Source: Hydrogenophaga sp. A37 (GTDB lineage: Bacteria > Pseudomonadota > Gammaproteobacteria > Burkholderiales > Burkholderiaceae_C). Taken from it: a DNA stretch of 35,630 bases. The notes beneath the pieces are model-generated. The model worked only from the letters and a program-made list of their open reading frames with translations. It was not told the DNA's origin and did no database searches. Below, piece by piece: positions 17,097 through 25,076 of this stretch (position 1 is its first letter; every line of letters begins with the position of its first letter). The translations under genes were made by a program, and so were the position numbers. Location of the stretch: the NCBI RefSeq assembly GCF_002001205.1, contig NZ_MUNZ01000139.1, positions 1 through 35,630 on the forward strand, written 5' to 3'.

Positions 17097-17153
17097 GCGC
17101 GCAGCAGCTCGGTGGTCTTGCTGCCGGCGAACAGCTGGCGCGTCCTGGCGAAG
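17097..17153 (-). pseudogene. Second scrap of a universal stress protein gene (C-terminal piece)
   Basis: On the minus strand this reads ESFARTRQLFAGSKTTELLR, the C-terminal motif of UspA-like proteins. Its 33 bases 17097-17129 match 14656-14688 with two differences, including 23 identical bases (17097-17119 and 14656-14678). It begins 20 bases after the stop of the sensor kinase and lacks both the last residues and everything upstream. It is a duplicate of the neighbouring decayed gene on the other side of the kinase. Confidence 0.7.
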
Positions 17154-17235
17154 GACTCAATCCGTTTCAGTCGTGTCTGTCTGTAAGTGCCCTTGTGGCC
17201 GTCCTGCGCAGGGGAGTACGCTGATTTCCCCCTCG

Positions 17236-17251
17236 CGGTCGGTGCCGACCG
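17236..17251. repeat. Short perfect hairpin upstream of the M28 peptidase gene
   Basis: CGGTCGG-TG-CCGACCG forms a 7-bp stem 61 bases before the peptidase ATG. With so small a loop it could be a protein-binding dyad as easily as an RNA hairpin. Its role is unknown. Confidence 0.4.
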
Positions 17252-17312
17252 GCAAGCCCGTGGATCGATGGCGGCGGGACCCGATGACGTCAACAACACA
17301 CAGGAGACGGAC

Positions 17313-18911
17313 ATGAAGAAGAGCGGTATGGATGGTGGGCACCTGGCCCGTGGACGGTGGAGCGCGACGGCGCTCGCGGCGATGCTCTTGGTGGCCTGCG
17401 GCGGAGGTGGCGAGGGCGGCAGCGACGCGTCCGGCGACGCGGCCGTGGCCAAGCTGGCGCCTGCCGGCGCTTCTGCAGCGGGGGAGTCCTCCAGCTGCCT
17501 CAACCGGGTCAACAACACGTTCAACAAACTGCTGGAGTGCGTCACGCTCGACGGCGTGCGGCGCCACCAGCAGGCCCTGCAGACCATCGCCGACGCGAAC
17601 AACGGCATCCGCACCTCGGGCACGCCGGGCTACGACGCCTCGGTGGACTATGCGGCGCAGGTGCTGCGCGACGCGGGTTACCTGGTGACCATCACCGACT
17701 TCCAGTTCCAGACCTTCATCACGCTCTCGGCCACCGTGCTGGAGCAGGTGTCGCCCGGGCCCGCCGGACCGCTGGCCAACACCATCATGGAGTACTCGGG
17801 CAGCGGCGATGTGACCGCCCCGGTGACGGCGCTGACACCCCCGCCGGGTGACGGCACCCCGGGCTGCGAAGCCGCGGACTTCGTGGGCTTCCCGGCAGGC
17901 AACATCGCGCTCATCAGCCGCGGGGCCTGCCCCTTCGCCACCAAGGCCGCCAACGCCCAAGCGGCCGGGGCCAGCGGCGTCGTGATCTACAACAACACCA
18001 CCGGCGACCTCAACGGCACGCTGGGCGAGGCCTTCACGCTGGACATCGGCGTCACCGGCATCACCCAGGCCCTGGGCCAGCAGCTGGCGGCGACGCCGGG
18101 GCTGGTGCTCAGGCTCAAGACCGACACCTTCCGTGGCGAGGCCACCACCAGCAACATCATCGCGGAGTCGCGCTCGGGCGATCCGAACAACGTGGTGATG
18201 GTGGGCGCGCACCTCGACTCGGTCAACGAAGGTCCCGGCATCAACGACAACGGCTCGGGCAGCGCGGCGATCCTGGAGACCGCGGTCCAGATGGCCAAGG
18301 TCAAGCCACGCAACAAGCTGCGCTTTGCGCTGTGGGGCGCGGAAGAGGCCGGTCTGGTGGGGTCCACGAACTACGTGGAAGGGCTGAGCCAGGCCGAGAA
18401 GGACCGCATCGCGCTGTACCTGAACTTCGACATGATCGGTTCGCCCAACCATGTGTTCTTCGTCTACGACGGTGACGACTCGGACGCCACGGGTGAAGGC
18501 CCTGGCCCGGGCGGATCGGACCAGATCGAGAAGGCGTTCGAGTCCTTCTACATGCAGCGCGGCGTGCCGTTCAAGGGCACCGACTTCGACGGGCGCTCGG
18601 ACTACCGGGCCTTCATCCAGAACCTGATCCCCGCGGGGGGGCTGTTCACCGGGGCCGAAGGCATCAAGACGGCCGCCGAAGCCGTGACCTGGGGTGGCAC
18701 GGCAGGTGCGCCCTACGACCCGTGTTACCACCAGGCCTGCGACACTTTTGCCAACAACAACGACACGGCGCTCGACGTGAACGCCGATGCGGTGGCCTAC
18801 ACCACGCTTCTGTTCTCGATGAACACCTCGACCGTGAACGACCAGCGCGGCAAGGGCAACTTCCGCATGCCGGCGCTCAAGCCGCTGCACCCGGTGCCGG
18901 CCCCGAACTGA
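17313..18911 (+). CDS. M28-family metallopeptidase lipoprotein with PA domain
   Basis: This 532-residue exported aminopeptidase-like enzyme is anchored by a lipid: the N-terminal ATALAAMLLVACGGGG holds a lipobox with acylated Cys. A low-complexity linker follows, then a protease-associated domain (FPAGNIALISRGACPFATKA), then the M28 catalytic domain. All five expected zinc ligands are visible: His300 in VGAHLDSV, Asp312 in GINDNGSG, Glu345 with catalytic Glu344 in WGAEEAGL, Asp373 in NFDMIGS and His473 in CYHQACDT. ATG 17313 was chosen because AGGAGA lies at 17302-17307 and a signal peptide follows; upstream in-frame codons are not protein-like. It probably releases amino acids from peptides outside the cytoplasmic membrane. 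A strong hairpin terminator follows. Confidence 0.92.
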   Translation: MKKSGMDGGHLARGRWSATALAAMLLVACGGGGEGGSDASGDAAVAKLAPAGASAAGESSSCLNRVNNTFNKLLECVTLDGVRRHQQALQTIADANNGIRTSGTPGYDASVDYAAQVLRDAGYLVTITDFQFQTFITLSATVLEQVSPGPAGPLANTIMEYSGSGDVTAPVTALTPPPGDGTPGCEAADFVGFPAGNIALISRGACPFATKAANAQAAGASGVVIYNNTTGDLNGTLGEAFTLDIGVTGITQALGQQLAATPGLVLRLKTDTFRGEATTSNIIAESRSGDPNNVVMVGAHLDSVNEGPGINDNGSGSAAILETAVQMAKVKPRNKLRFALWGAEEAGLVGSTNYVEGLSQAEKDRIALYLNFDMIGSPNHVFFVYDGDDSDATGEGPGPGGSDQIEKAFESFYMQRGVPFKGTDFDGRSDYRAFIQNLIPAGGLFTGAEGIKTAAEAVTWGGTAGAPYDPCYHQACDTFANNNDTALDVNADAVAYTTLLFSMNTSTVNDQRGKGNFRMPALKPLHPVPAPN

Positions 18912-18923
18912 GTGGTCTCTGAA

Positions 18924-18964
18924 GGCCCCTGCCAGTCGCGCGACTGGCAGGGGCCCATCATTTT
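18924..18964 (+). terminator. Strong palindromic terminator between convergent genes
   Basis: Positions 18924-18955 are a perfect 32-bp palindrome (each half begins GGCCCCTGCCAGTCGC), giving a 14-bp stem with a CGCG loop, followed by CATCATTTT. It sits 13 bases after the peptidase stop and before the convergent tctA gene, so it may act in both directions. Confidence 0.85.
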
Positions 18965-18976
18965 GGACGGGCAGAC

Positions 18977-19010
18977 GGCCGGTGCAGGGTGGGCGCCATC
19001 CTGACCGGCC
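18977..19010 (-). terminator. Imperfect hairpin after tctA
   Basis: GGCCGGT (18977-18983) pairs with ACCGGCC (19004-19010), and the sequence between pairs further (CAGG with CCTG). It lies just downstream of the tctA stop in the minus direction. There is no T-run, so termination strength is uncertain. Confidence 0.4.
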
Positions 19011-19018
19011 TCAGCCTC

Positions 19019-20530
19019 TCAGGCCGCCGCCACGCCGGCCCCGCGCCGCGCCGCCAGCAGGCGCATCCCGATGGGCACCACCAGCATCAGCGCCGCCGCC
19101 ACCCACAGCCCGACGGTGATCGGGCTGCCCACCAGGATGGCGGCGTCGCCGTTGCTGATGGACAGCGCGCGGCGCAGGTTCTGCTCCATCATGTCGCCGA
19201 GCACGAAGCCCAAGATCAGCGGCGCCATCGGCACGCCCTGCTTGCGCAGCAGGTAGGCCACCAGGCCGAGCACGGTCATGAGCACGAGGTCGAAGGTGGT
19301 GGCGTGCACCGCGTACACGCCCACGCTGCTGACCGCCACGATGCCGGGCACCAGCAGCCAGTTGGGCACGCTCAGCACCTTGGTGAACACGCCCACCAGC
19401 GGGATGTTCATCACCAGCAGGATCACGTTGGCCACGAACAGCGAGGCGATCAGGCCCCACACGAGTTCGGGCTGCTGGGTGAACAGCGCCGGGCCGGGTG
19501 TGATGTTGTAGAGCGAGAGCGCGCCCACCATCACCGCCGTGGTGCCCGAGCCGGGCACGCCCAGCGTGAGCATGGGCACGAAGGAGCCGGTGGCGGCCGA
19601 GTTGTTCGCCGCTTCGGGCGCGGCCACGCCGCGGATGTCGCCCTTGCCGAAGGTGCCTTCTTTGTCGGTCAGGCTCTTCTCCATCGAGTACGTCATGGCG
19701 CTGGCGATGGTGGCGCCCGCGCCGGGCAGCACGCCCACGCCGAAGCCCACCACGCTGGAGCGCAACGTGCCCCACCAGGTGGCCTTGAGTTCTTTCCAGT
19801 TGAACAACATGCGGCCGGTCTGCGTCACCAGGCCGGCGTTGCTGTGGTGCTCTTGCAGCATCAGCAGAAGCTCGCTGATGGAGAACACGCCGATGACGAC
19901 CACCACGAACTGGATGCCGTCAGAGAGGTGGATGTCGCCACCGGTGAAGCGGTAGACGCCGGAGTTCGAATCCAGCCCCACGCACGACATCGAGAGACCG
20001 ATGATGGCCGCCAGCCCGGCCTTGACCGGCGCGTCGCCCATGAGCCCGGCGATGCAGGCGAAGGCGAAACACATGAGCGCGAAATACTCGGCCGGCCCGA
20101 AGGACAGCGCCCAGCTCGCCAGCAGCGGCGCGAACAGCACGATGCCGATGGTGGCCACCAGTGAGCCCACGAACGAGCTCCAGGCCGAGATGGACAGCGC
20201 CACGCCGCCCAGGCCCTGGCGCGCCATGGGGTAGCCGTCGAGCGCGGTCATGATGGCGCCCGCGTCACCGGGCACGTTGAGCAAAATGGACGAGATGCGC
20301 CCGCCGTATTCGCAGCCGATGTAGACCGCGGCCAGCAAGATGAGCGAGGCCTCGGGCGGCAGCTTCATGGCAAAGGCCAGCGGCATCAGGATGGCCACGC
20401 CGTTGATGGGGCCCAGGCCGGGCAGCAGGCCGACGATGGTGCCGATGAAGCAGCCCATCGCAGCGATCAGCAGGTTGGTCGGGCTCAGCGCGACGCCAAA
20501 GCCCATCACCAGGTGTTGCAGGGTGTCCAT
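19019..20530 (-). CDS. tctA: Tripartite tricarboxylate transporter large membrane subunit TctA
   Basis: This 503-residue protein, starting MDTLQHLVMGFGVALSPTNL, is the 12-helix channel subunit of a TTT-family carboxylate importer. Family features include GCFIGTIVGLLPGLGPINGV, the ISSILLNVPGDAGAIMTALDG loop with its PGD motif, GVGVLPGAGATIASAMTYSM (an internal repeat of the first motif) and LTLGVPGSGTTAVMVGAL. The ATG at 20530 lies one base from the tctB stop. It works with the small subunit TctB and the periplasmic receptor TctC, both encoded just upstream on the same strand, and uses an ion gradient rather than ATP. The name follows the family; the substrate may not be citrate. Confidence 0.95.
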   Translation of the reverse strand: MDTLQHLVMGFGVALSPTNLLIAAMGCFIGTIVGLLPGLGPINGVAILMPLAFAMKLPPEASLILLAAVYIGCEYGGRISSILLNVPGDAGAIMTALDGYPMARQGLGGVALSISAWSSFVGSLVATIGIVLFAPLLASWALSFGPAEYFALMCFAFACIAGLMGDAPVKAGLAAIIGLSMSCVGLDSNSGVYRFTGGDIHLSDGIQFVVVVIGVFSISELLLMLQEHHSNAGLVTQTGRMLFNWKELKATWWGTLRSSVVGFGVGVLPGAGATIASAMTYSMEKSLTDKEGTFGKGDIRGVAAPEAANNSAATGSFVPMLTLGVPGSGTTAVMVGALSLYNITPGPALFTQQPELVWGLIASLFVANVILLVMNIPLVGVFTKVLSVPNWLLVPGIVAVSSVGVYAVHATTFDLVLMTVLGLVAYLLRKQGVPMAPLILGFVLGDMMEQNLRRALSISNGDAAILVGSPITVGLWVAAALMLVVPIGMRLLAARRGAGVAAA

Positions 20531-20531
20531 G

Positions 20532-20978
20532 TCAGCTCCCTCCGAGGATGGAGGCCAGCGGGCCGGCGGGCAGCACCACGTCCAGCAGCTTGTCGAACAG
20601 CAGGAACAGCACCAGGCCAAGCGTTGCACCACCGGCGAGCGACTGTTTCCAACTTCCGCCAAACGCCATGCCCACGGGCACGGCCATCAGCGCCGTGGCC
20701 AGCGCAAAGCCCAGCCACTGGAACAGCAACGCGTAGGTCAGCACGGCGGCGGCGCACAGGGCGGTGGGCTTCCAGGGCACACCACGGAAGGCCTCGGCCC
20801 CGGCGGTGGGGCGCAGCACCAGCCACAGGCCACTGAGGCCCAGGCCACCCGCCAGCAGCAGCGGAAACGCGCGCGGGCCGACGGGTTCGTAGGAGATGGC
20901 GGCGGCATAGTCTTGCGCGGCCCAGGCCATGGCGGCGGACGCGACAACACACACCGCACCGAGCAGGCGGTCACTCAT
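20532..20978 (-). CDS. tctB: Tripartite tricarboxylate transporter small membrane subunit TctB
   Basis: This 148-residue protein has four predicted membrane helices, matching the small TctB subunit in size and position. Its N-terminus MSDRLLGAVCVVASAAMAWA, then YEPVGPRAFPLLLAGGLGLS (the family's G-P-x-x-F-P motif) and C-terminal helices around LFLLFDKLLDVVLPAGPLAS are characteristic. TctB proteins are poorly conserved, so the call rests on size, motif and its place between tctC and tctA. The ATG at 20978 was preferred over an upstream in-frame codon because it starts directly at the first helix. Confidence 0.9.
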   Translation of the reverse strand: MSDRLLGAVCVVASAAMAWAAQDYAAAISYEPVGPRAFPLLLAGGLGLSGLWLVLRPTAGAEAFRGVPWKPTALCAAAVLTYALLFQWLGFALATALMAVPVGMAFGGSWKQSLAGGATLGLVLFLLFDKLLDVVLPAGPLASILGGS

Positions 20979-21062
20979 GGTGAAACTCCAGTGAGAGGGG
21001 GACGATCGGACCACCGCGTTGGGTGGTGCCGCGAAGCAGGACCGTTGCGGCCCTGCGGGGGT

Positions 21063-22049
21063 TTACTTGGCGGGCACGACGTTCAGGCCGAACTCTTCGG
21101 CCAGCTTGCGGTAGCCGGCCACCTGCTTCTTGACGTAGGCGTCCAGTGGCGCGCCGGTCAGGGCCAGGGGGAACAGGCCGCGCTCGTTGCGCAGCTTGTC
21201 GTAGGCGGGCGTCGCCATCAGCTTGCCGAAGGTGTCGGCCCAGACCTTGTAGTCGGCGTCGCTGACCTTGGGGCCGAGGTAGAAGCCGCGCACGATGGGC
21301 CAGTCCACATCAAAACCCTGTTCGGTCGCGGTCGGGATGTTCGCCATGTCGCCAGGCAGGCGCTTGTCGTTCATCACCGCCAGGATGCGCACCTTGGCGC
21401 CGGCCTTGATCTGCTGCTGGGCTTCGGCCGCGTCGCCGGTGAACACGTGGATGTGGCCGCCTTGCAGCGCGGTCAGCGCCTCGCCGCCGCCTTCAAAGGC
21501 CACGTAGCGCATGGTCTTGGGGTTCACGCCGCCGGCGCGCGCGGTGAGCGCGGCCTTCATCCAGTCCTGGCTGCCCACGGTGCCGCCGGCGCCCAGCACC
21601 ACCTTGGTCGGGTCGGCCTTCATGGCGGCCATCACGTCCTTGAGGGTCTTGTAGGGCGAAGCCTCGGCCACCACCACGGCGCCGTAATCGGTGCCGATGG
21701 CGGCGAGCCAGCGCACGTCGTTCTCGGTGTAGCGGCCGAACTTGCCCTGCGCCAGGTTCAGCAGCGAGCCGCCCGAGAACGCGACGATGGCGTTGGCCGC
21801 GTCGGGCTTCTGCGCGATCACGGTGTTGTAGGCCACGGCGCCGATGCCGCCGGGCATGTACGTCACTCGCATCGGGTCGGCAATGAACTTACCCTCCTGC
21901 AGCGCGCTCTGCACGAGTTTGCAGGTGAGGTCGAAACCGCCGCCGGGCTTGGCGGGGGCGATGCACTCGGTTTTTTCCAGGGGATTGGCGAATGCGGTGA
22001 CCGCTGCGGCCGAGACGGCGGCGGCGATGAACTTGGAAGCGATGCTCAT
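21063..22049 (-). CDS. tctC: Tripartite tricarboxylate transporter receptor TctC (Bug family)
   Basis: This 328-residue periplasmic receptor begins with a signal peptide (MSIASKFIAAAVSAAAVTAF, cleavage near FAN) followed by ECIAPAKPGGGFDLTCKLVQ, the region that normally binds the ligand carboxylate. GGSLLNLAQGKFGRY, VLGAGGTVGSQDWMKAAL and GGEALTALQGGHIHVFTGDA also fit the family. Two cysteines near the mature N-terminus (in ECIAP and LTCKL) may form a disulfide, as in the Salmonella TctC subgroup. A good ribosome-binding site (GGAGACACC) precedes the ATG. The gene opens the tctCBA transporter block and lies directly after the cognate two-component genes, with a probable TctD site in between. 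Confidence 0.93.
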   Translation of the reverse strand: MSIASKFIAAAVSAAAVTAFANPLEKTECIAPAKPGGGFDLTCKLVQSALQEGKFIADPMRVTYMPGGIGAVAYNTVIAQKPDAANAIVAFSGGSLLNLAQGKFGRYTENDVRWLAAIGTDYGAVVVAEASPYKTLKDVMAAMKADPTKVVLGAGGTVGSQDWMKAALTARAGGVNPKTMRYVAFEGGGEALTALQGGHIHVFTGDAAEAQQQIKAGAKVRILAVMNDKRLPGDMANIPTATEQGFDVDWPIVRGFYLGPKVSDADYKVWADTFGKLMATPAYDKLRNERGLFPLALTGAPLDAYVKKQVAGYRKLAEEFGLNVVPAK

Positions 22050-22122
22050 GAAGGTGTCTCCTCGATGGGGTGGAATCCTCGCACCGGATGTGGGGCGATG
22101 AGGGGACTGTAGAAAAAGGACA

Positions 22123-22139
22123 CTTTCAACGCGCTTTCA
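22123..22139 (-). promoter_or_regulatory. Candidate TctD-binding direct repeat upstream of tctC
   Basis: On the minus strand TGAAAG-CGCGT-TGAAAG is a direct repeat with an 11-bp period. OmpR/PhoB-family regulators, to which TctD belongs, bind tandem sites with this spacing. It lies about 75-90 bases upstream of the tctC start codon, a suitable place for activation. Binding is inferred, not shown. Confidence 0.55.
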
Positions 22140-22158
22140 GACCAACGCCCAAAAACTG

Positions 22159-22170
22159 CGGGTTAACCCG
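22159..22170. repeat. Palindrome overlapping the tctE stop codon
   Basis: CGGGTTAACCCG is a perfect 12-bp palindrome; the TAA stop of tctE is part of it. The core GGGTTAACCC recurs at 26863-26872, just upstream of the gntR-type gene at the other end of the cluster. Confidence 0.4.
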
Positions 22171-23587
22171 AGACGGCCTCGGATGTCGGCGGCGCGGGCA
22201 GCGTGAGCGTGACGGCCAGTCCCCGCCCTTCGGAACCGGGCGCCACCTGCATCTGCCCACCATGGCGCTGCGCCACCGTGCGCACGATGGCCAGGCCCAG
22301 GCCAGAGCCGGGCAGGGCACCACCGCCGCCCCGGAAGAAGCGTTCTCCGGCGCGCGCCAGCTCCTCGGGTGGCAGACCGGGGCCGGTGTCCACCACGCTC
22401 AGGCGCACCGCGCCCGACGCATCGGCGCGCACCGTCAGCGTCACGTGGCCGCCCGCGCCGCCATGGCGGATCGCGTTGTGCAGCAGGTTGGCCAGGGCCT
22501 CGCGCAGCAGGTCGGGCTCGCCTTGCAGCGGCACGGGGCCGTCGGGCGCGTCCAGGCCCAGGTCCACACCCTGTTCGCGCGCGGAGGCCCACCACTGGCG
22601 CACCAGCGCCTCGGACAGGGCCACGGCGTCGAAGGGCTGGCGCTGCGGCGGGGCGCTGTCGGCGCGCGCCAGCGCGAGCATCTGGTTGGTCTGGCGGATG
22701 GTTTCGTCCAGTTGCGTGCGGATCTTGTCCAGCACCCCGCGCTGGGCCGACGGGTCGGCCTCGCGCTGCGCGTAGGCCACCTGCGTGGCCAGCGTGGTCA
22801 GCGGCGTGCGCAGCTGGTGCGAGGCGTCGTCGATGAAGCGGCGGCGCGCCTCGGCCTGTTCGCGGTTGCGGGCGATGTGGTGGTTGATGGCTTGCACCAG
22901 CGGCCGCACCTCGGCGGGCGCGCCGGTGTCGTCCACCGGGGTGAGGTCCTGCGGGTCGCGCGCGTCCACCTCCTGGCGCAGCCGGTCCAGCGGGCGCATG
23001 GCCCAGGCGATGGCCAATGCCAGCAGCGCGCTGGCCGCCACCATCAGCAACACGTCGCGCGCCAGCGACTGCAGCACCAGTGAGCGCCGGAACCCCGTGC
23101 GTGCTTCCAGTGTCTCGGCCACCTGGATCACCACGCGCTGCGGCCCGGCCGGCCCGGCCAGCGGCGGGTCCAGCTCGCGCGCGTAGCTGCCCACGCGCAC
23201 CGCCTGGCCCACGTAGGCGCCTTCGTGGAACTGCGGTTGGCCGGTCAACAGCGGCCGGGGCGGCGCGGGCAGGTTGGCGCTGCCGATTTCCACCAACCCG
23301 TCTTCGGTGGCGACGCGGTAGAACACCTGGCCCTGAGCGGTCAGCTCGAAGAATTCGAGCATGCGGTAGGGCAGCTCCACGCCCAGGCCGCCGCTGGCGG
23401 TGGAGATGCTCGAATCGATGGACTTCACCGCGCCCAGCAGCGAGCGGTCGTAGGCCGCGTCGGCCGCTTCGCTGGCGGTGCGCCAGGCCAGCCAGAGCTC
23501 CCCCGCGAACACCGCGCCCAGGCCCGGCAGCAGCAAGACCAGCAGGAAGCGTCGGATGCTCGCGCGCGACCACGACAGCGGCGTCAC
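22163..23587 (-). CDS. tctE: TctE-type sensor histidine kinase
   Basis: This 474-residue membrane kinase has helices at about residues 12-34 and 178-198 flanking a periplasmic sensor domain, the TctE arrangement (2CSK_N domain). A linker follows, then HisKA with His257 in FIDDASHQLRTPLTTLATQV, and the ATPase domain with NLLHNAIRHGG, VVDTGPGLP and LPGSGLGLAIVRTVAQRHGG. In Salmonella TctE senses external tricarboxylates and activates TctD. Its ATG overlaps the tctD stop by four bases (ATGA), so the pair is translationally coupled. It lies immediately upstream of tctCBA, its likely regulatory target. Family call is strong; ligand is not determinable. Confidence 0.92.
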   Translation of the reverse strand: MTPLSWSRASIRRFLLVLLLPGLGAVFAGELWLAWRTASEAADAAYDRSLLGAVKSIDSSISTASGGLGVELPYRMLEFFELTAQGQVFYRVATEDGLVEIGSANLPAPPRPLLTGQPQFHEGAYVGQAVRVGSYARELDPPLAGPAGPQRVVIQVAETLEARTGFRRSLVLQSLARDVLLMVAASALLALAIAWAMRPLDRLRQEVDARDPQDLTPVDDTGAPAEVRPLVQAINHHIARNREQAEARRRFIDDASHQLRTPLTTLATQVAYAQREADPSAQRGVLDKIRTQLDETIRQTNQMLALARADSAPPQRQPFDAVALSEALVRQWWASAREQGVDLGLDAPDGPVPLQGEPDLLREALANLLHNAIRHGGAGGHVTLTVRADASGAVRLSVVDTGPGLPPEELARAGERFFRGGGGALPGSGLGLAIVRTVAQRHGGQMQVAPGSEGRGLAVTLTLPAPPTSEAVSG

Positions 23588-24252
23588 GGTGTGCTTTCCA
23601 GCTGGTAGCCCAGACCACGCAGCGTGGCGATGCGAACCGGCGAGGCCTCCAGCCGCTTGCGCAGCCGGTGGATCAGCACCTCGATGGCCTCCGGGTTCAC
23701 GTCTTGCTCGTCGGAGAACACGCGCTCCAGCAGTTCGCGCTTGGACAGCGGCTCGCCCGGGTGCTGGATCAGCGCGCGCAGCACCGCGTGTTCGCGCGGC
23801 GTGAGGCTGAGCACCTCGTGCTGCAGGCGGAACTGTTTGGACGCGCTGTCGTAGCTCAGCGGCCCGCAGGCAAAGCGTGGGTGCTCCTGTCCGCGCGAGC
23901 GGCGAATCAGCGCGACCAATCGCGCCTCCAGCTCGGCCACGTCAAAGGGTTTGGCGAGGAAGTCGTCGGCGCCGCCATACAGGCAGCTGACCCGCTCCAT
24001 GAGCGAATCGCGCGCGGTGAGGATGAGCACCGGCAGGCGCTCATCGGCCTCGCGCAGGTCGGCCAGCACGTCGTGCCCGCCCAGGCCGGGCAGGCCCAGG
24101 TCGAGGATGAGCGCGTCGTACTTCGTGGTCTTCAAGCTGCGGCGCACCAGCCGGCCGTCGTTCACCCAGTCGACCTGGAAGTCGTTCTGTGCGAGCGCCT
24201 TGACCAGCCAGGTGCCCAGTTCGGTTTCGTCTTCGGCGAGCAGGATGCGCAT
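23584..24252 (-). CDS. tctD: TctD-type response regulator (OmpR family)
   Basis: This 222-residue regulator starts MRILLAEDETELGTWLVKAL. The receiver domain has the acidic pair in AEDE, phospho-acceptor Asp51 in DALILDLGLPGLGG, the Thr in VLILTARD and the Lys in FLAKPFDVAELEAR. The C-terminal winged-helix domain (about residues 125-220) contains LSLTPREHAVLRALIQHPGE, NPEAIEVLIHRLRKRL and IATLRGLGYQLE, typical of OmpR/PhoB proteins. ATG 24252 was chosen because the receiver begins exactly there. It is coupled to tctE by a four-base overlap and probably activates tctCBA through the direct repeat at 22123-22139. Confidence 0.93.
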   Translation of the reverse strand: MRILLAEDETELGTWLVKALAQNDFQVDWVNDGRLVRRSLKTTKYDALILDLGLPGLGGHDVLADLREADERLPVLILTARDSLMERVSCLYGGADDFLAKPFDVAELEARLVALIRRSRGQEHPRFACGPLSYDSASKQFRLQHEVLSLTPREHAVLRALIQHPGEPLSKRELLERVFSDEQDVNPEAIEVLIHRLRKRLEASPVRIATLRGLGYQLESTP

Positions 24253-24272
24253 GGCCCCAGTCTCTCCGGTGT

Positions 24273-25076
24273 TCAGGCGTAGAGCAAGGCGCCGGCCGCG
24301 CGCACGGCGGCGGCGCGGGACTCGCCGAGCGCCTGCACCACCGGCTGCCACAGGCTTGCGTAGGGCGGCAGGGCGTCGTGGGCGAAGGCGGTGTGCGGCC
24401 AGTCGGAACCCCAGACCAGCCGGTCCCCGGCGATGCTCGCGACCTGTCGGATGTGGGCATGCAGCGCGTCATAGGGGGCGCTGGCCTGCAGCCGGTACCA
24501 GCCAGAGAGTTTGACCCAGGCGCCCAGGTCGGCCAGACGCTGCAAGGCGGCCCACGCGGGGTCGTCGGCGCCGATGCCGGCGTGCAGGCCGGTCAGGTGA
24601 TCGAGCACGGCGGTCAGACCGCTGCCTTCGTGCAGCTCGGCGATGGCGCTCAGCTGGTCGGCCTTCGCGTACCACTGCACGTGCCAGCCCCGCGCCTTCA
24701 GACGGGGGGCGAGGGTGCGAAAGGCCTCGGGACCGTTGCCCACCGGGGACACCAGGTTGAAGCGCACGCCGCGCACACCCAGCCGGTGCATGTCGTCGAG
24801 TTCGGCGTCGGAGACGGCGGTGTCCACCACCGCCACGCCCCTGTGTCGGCCCGGCTCGCGGGCCAGCGCGCGCAGGATGAGGCCGTTGTCGGTGCCGTAG
24901 ACGCTGGGCTGCACCAGCACGAGGTGGCCCACGCCCAGCGCTGCGGCGGTGTGTTCGATCTCGGGCAGGTCCCGCAGCACCGGCCGGTAGTGGCCCGCCT
25001 GCGCCGGGTGCGCGGGGTCGAACACGTGCACATGGCAGTCCCAACCCGTCGGGATGTGGTTCGCGTGCGGGCTCAT
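24273..25076 (-). CDS. Amidohydrolase-family hydrolase (LigI/PDC-lactonase-like)
   Basis: This 267-residue TIM-barrel hydrolase has the N-terminal metal motif H-x-H in GWDCHVHVFDPAHPA, then YRPVLRDLPEIEHTAAALGV and HLVLVQPSVYGTDN, and the C-terminal SDWPHTAF with the conserved Asp. The layout is that of the amidohydrolase-2 group that includes 2-pyrone-4,6-dicarboxylate lactonase (LigI) and sugar-acid lactonases. Such enzymes open lactone rings of dicarboxylic or sugar acids in the cytoplasm. The ATG at 25076 overlaps the stop of the receptor gene in ATGA, so the two are translationally coupled. This suggests that the receptor's ligand, or a close derivative, is its substrate. Confidence 0.85.
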   Translation of the reverse strand: MSPHANHIPTGWDCHVHVFDPAHPAQAGHYRPVLRDLPEIEHTAAALGVGHLVLVQPSVYGTDNGLILRALAREPGRHRGVAVVDTAVSDAELDDMHRLGVRGVRFNLVSPVGNGPEAFRTLAPRLKARGWHVQWYAKADQLSAIAELHEGSGLTAVLDHLTGLHAGIGADDPAWAALQRLADLGAWVKLSGWYRLQASAPYDALHAHIRQVASIAGDRLVWGSDWPHTAFAHDALPPYASLWQPVVQALGESRAAAVRAAGALLYA

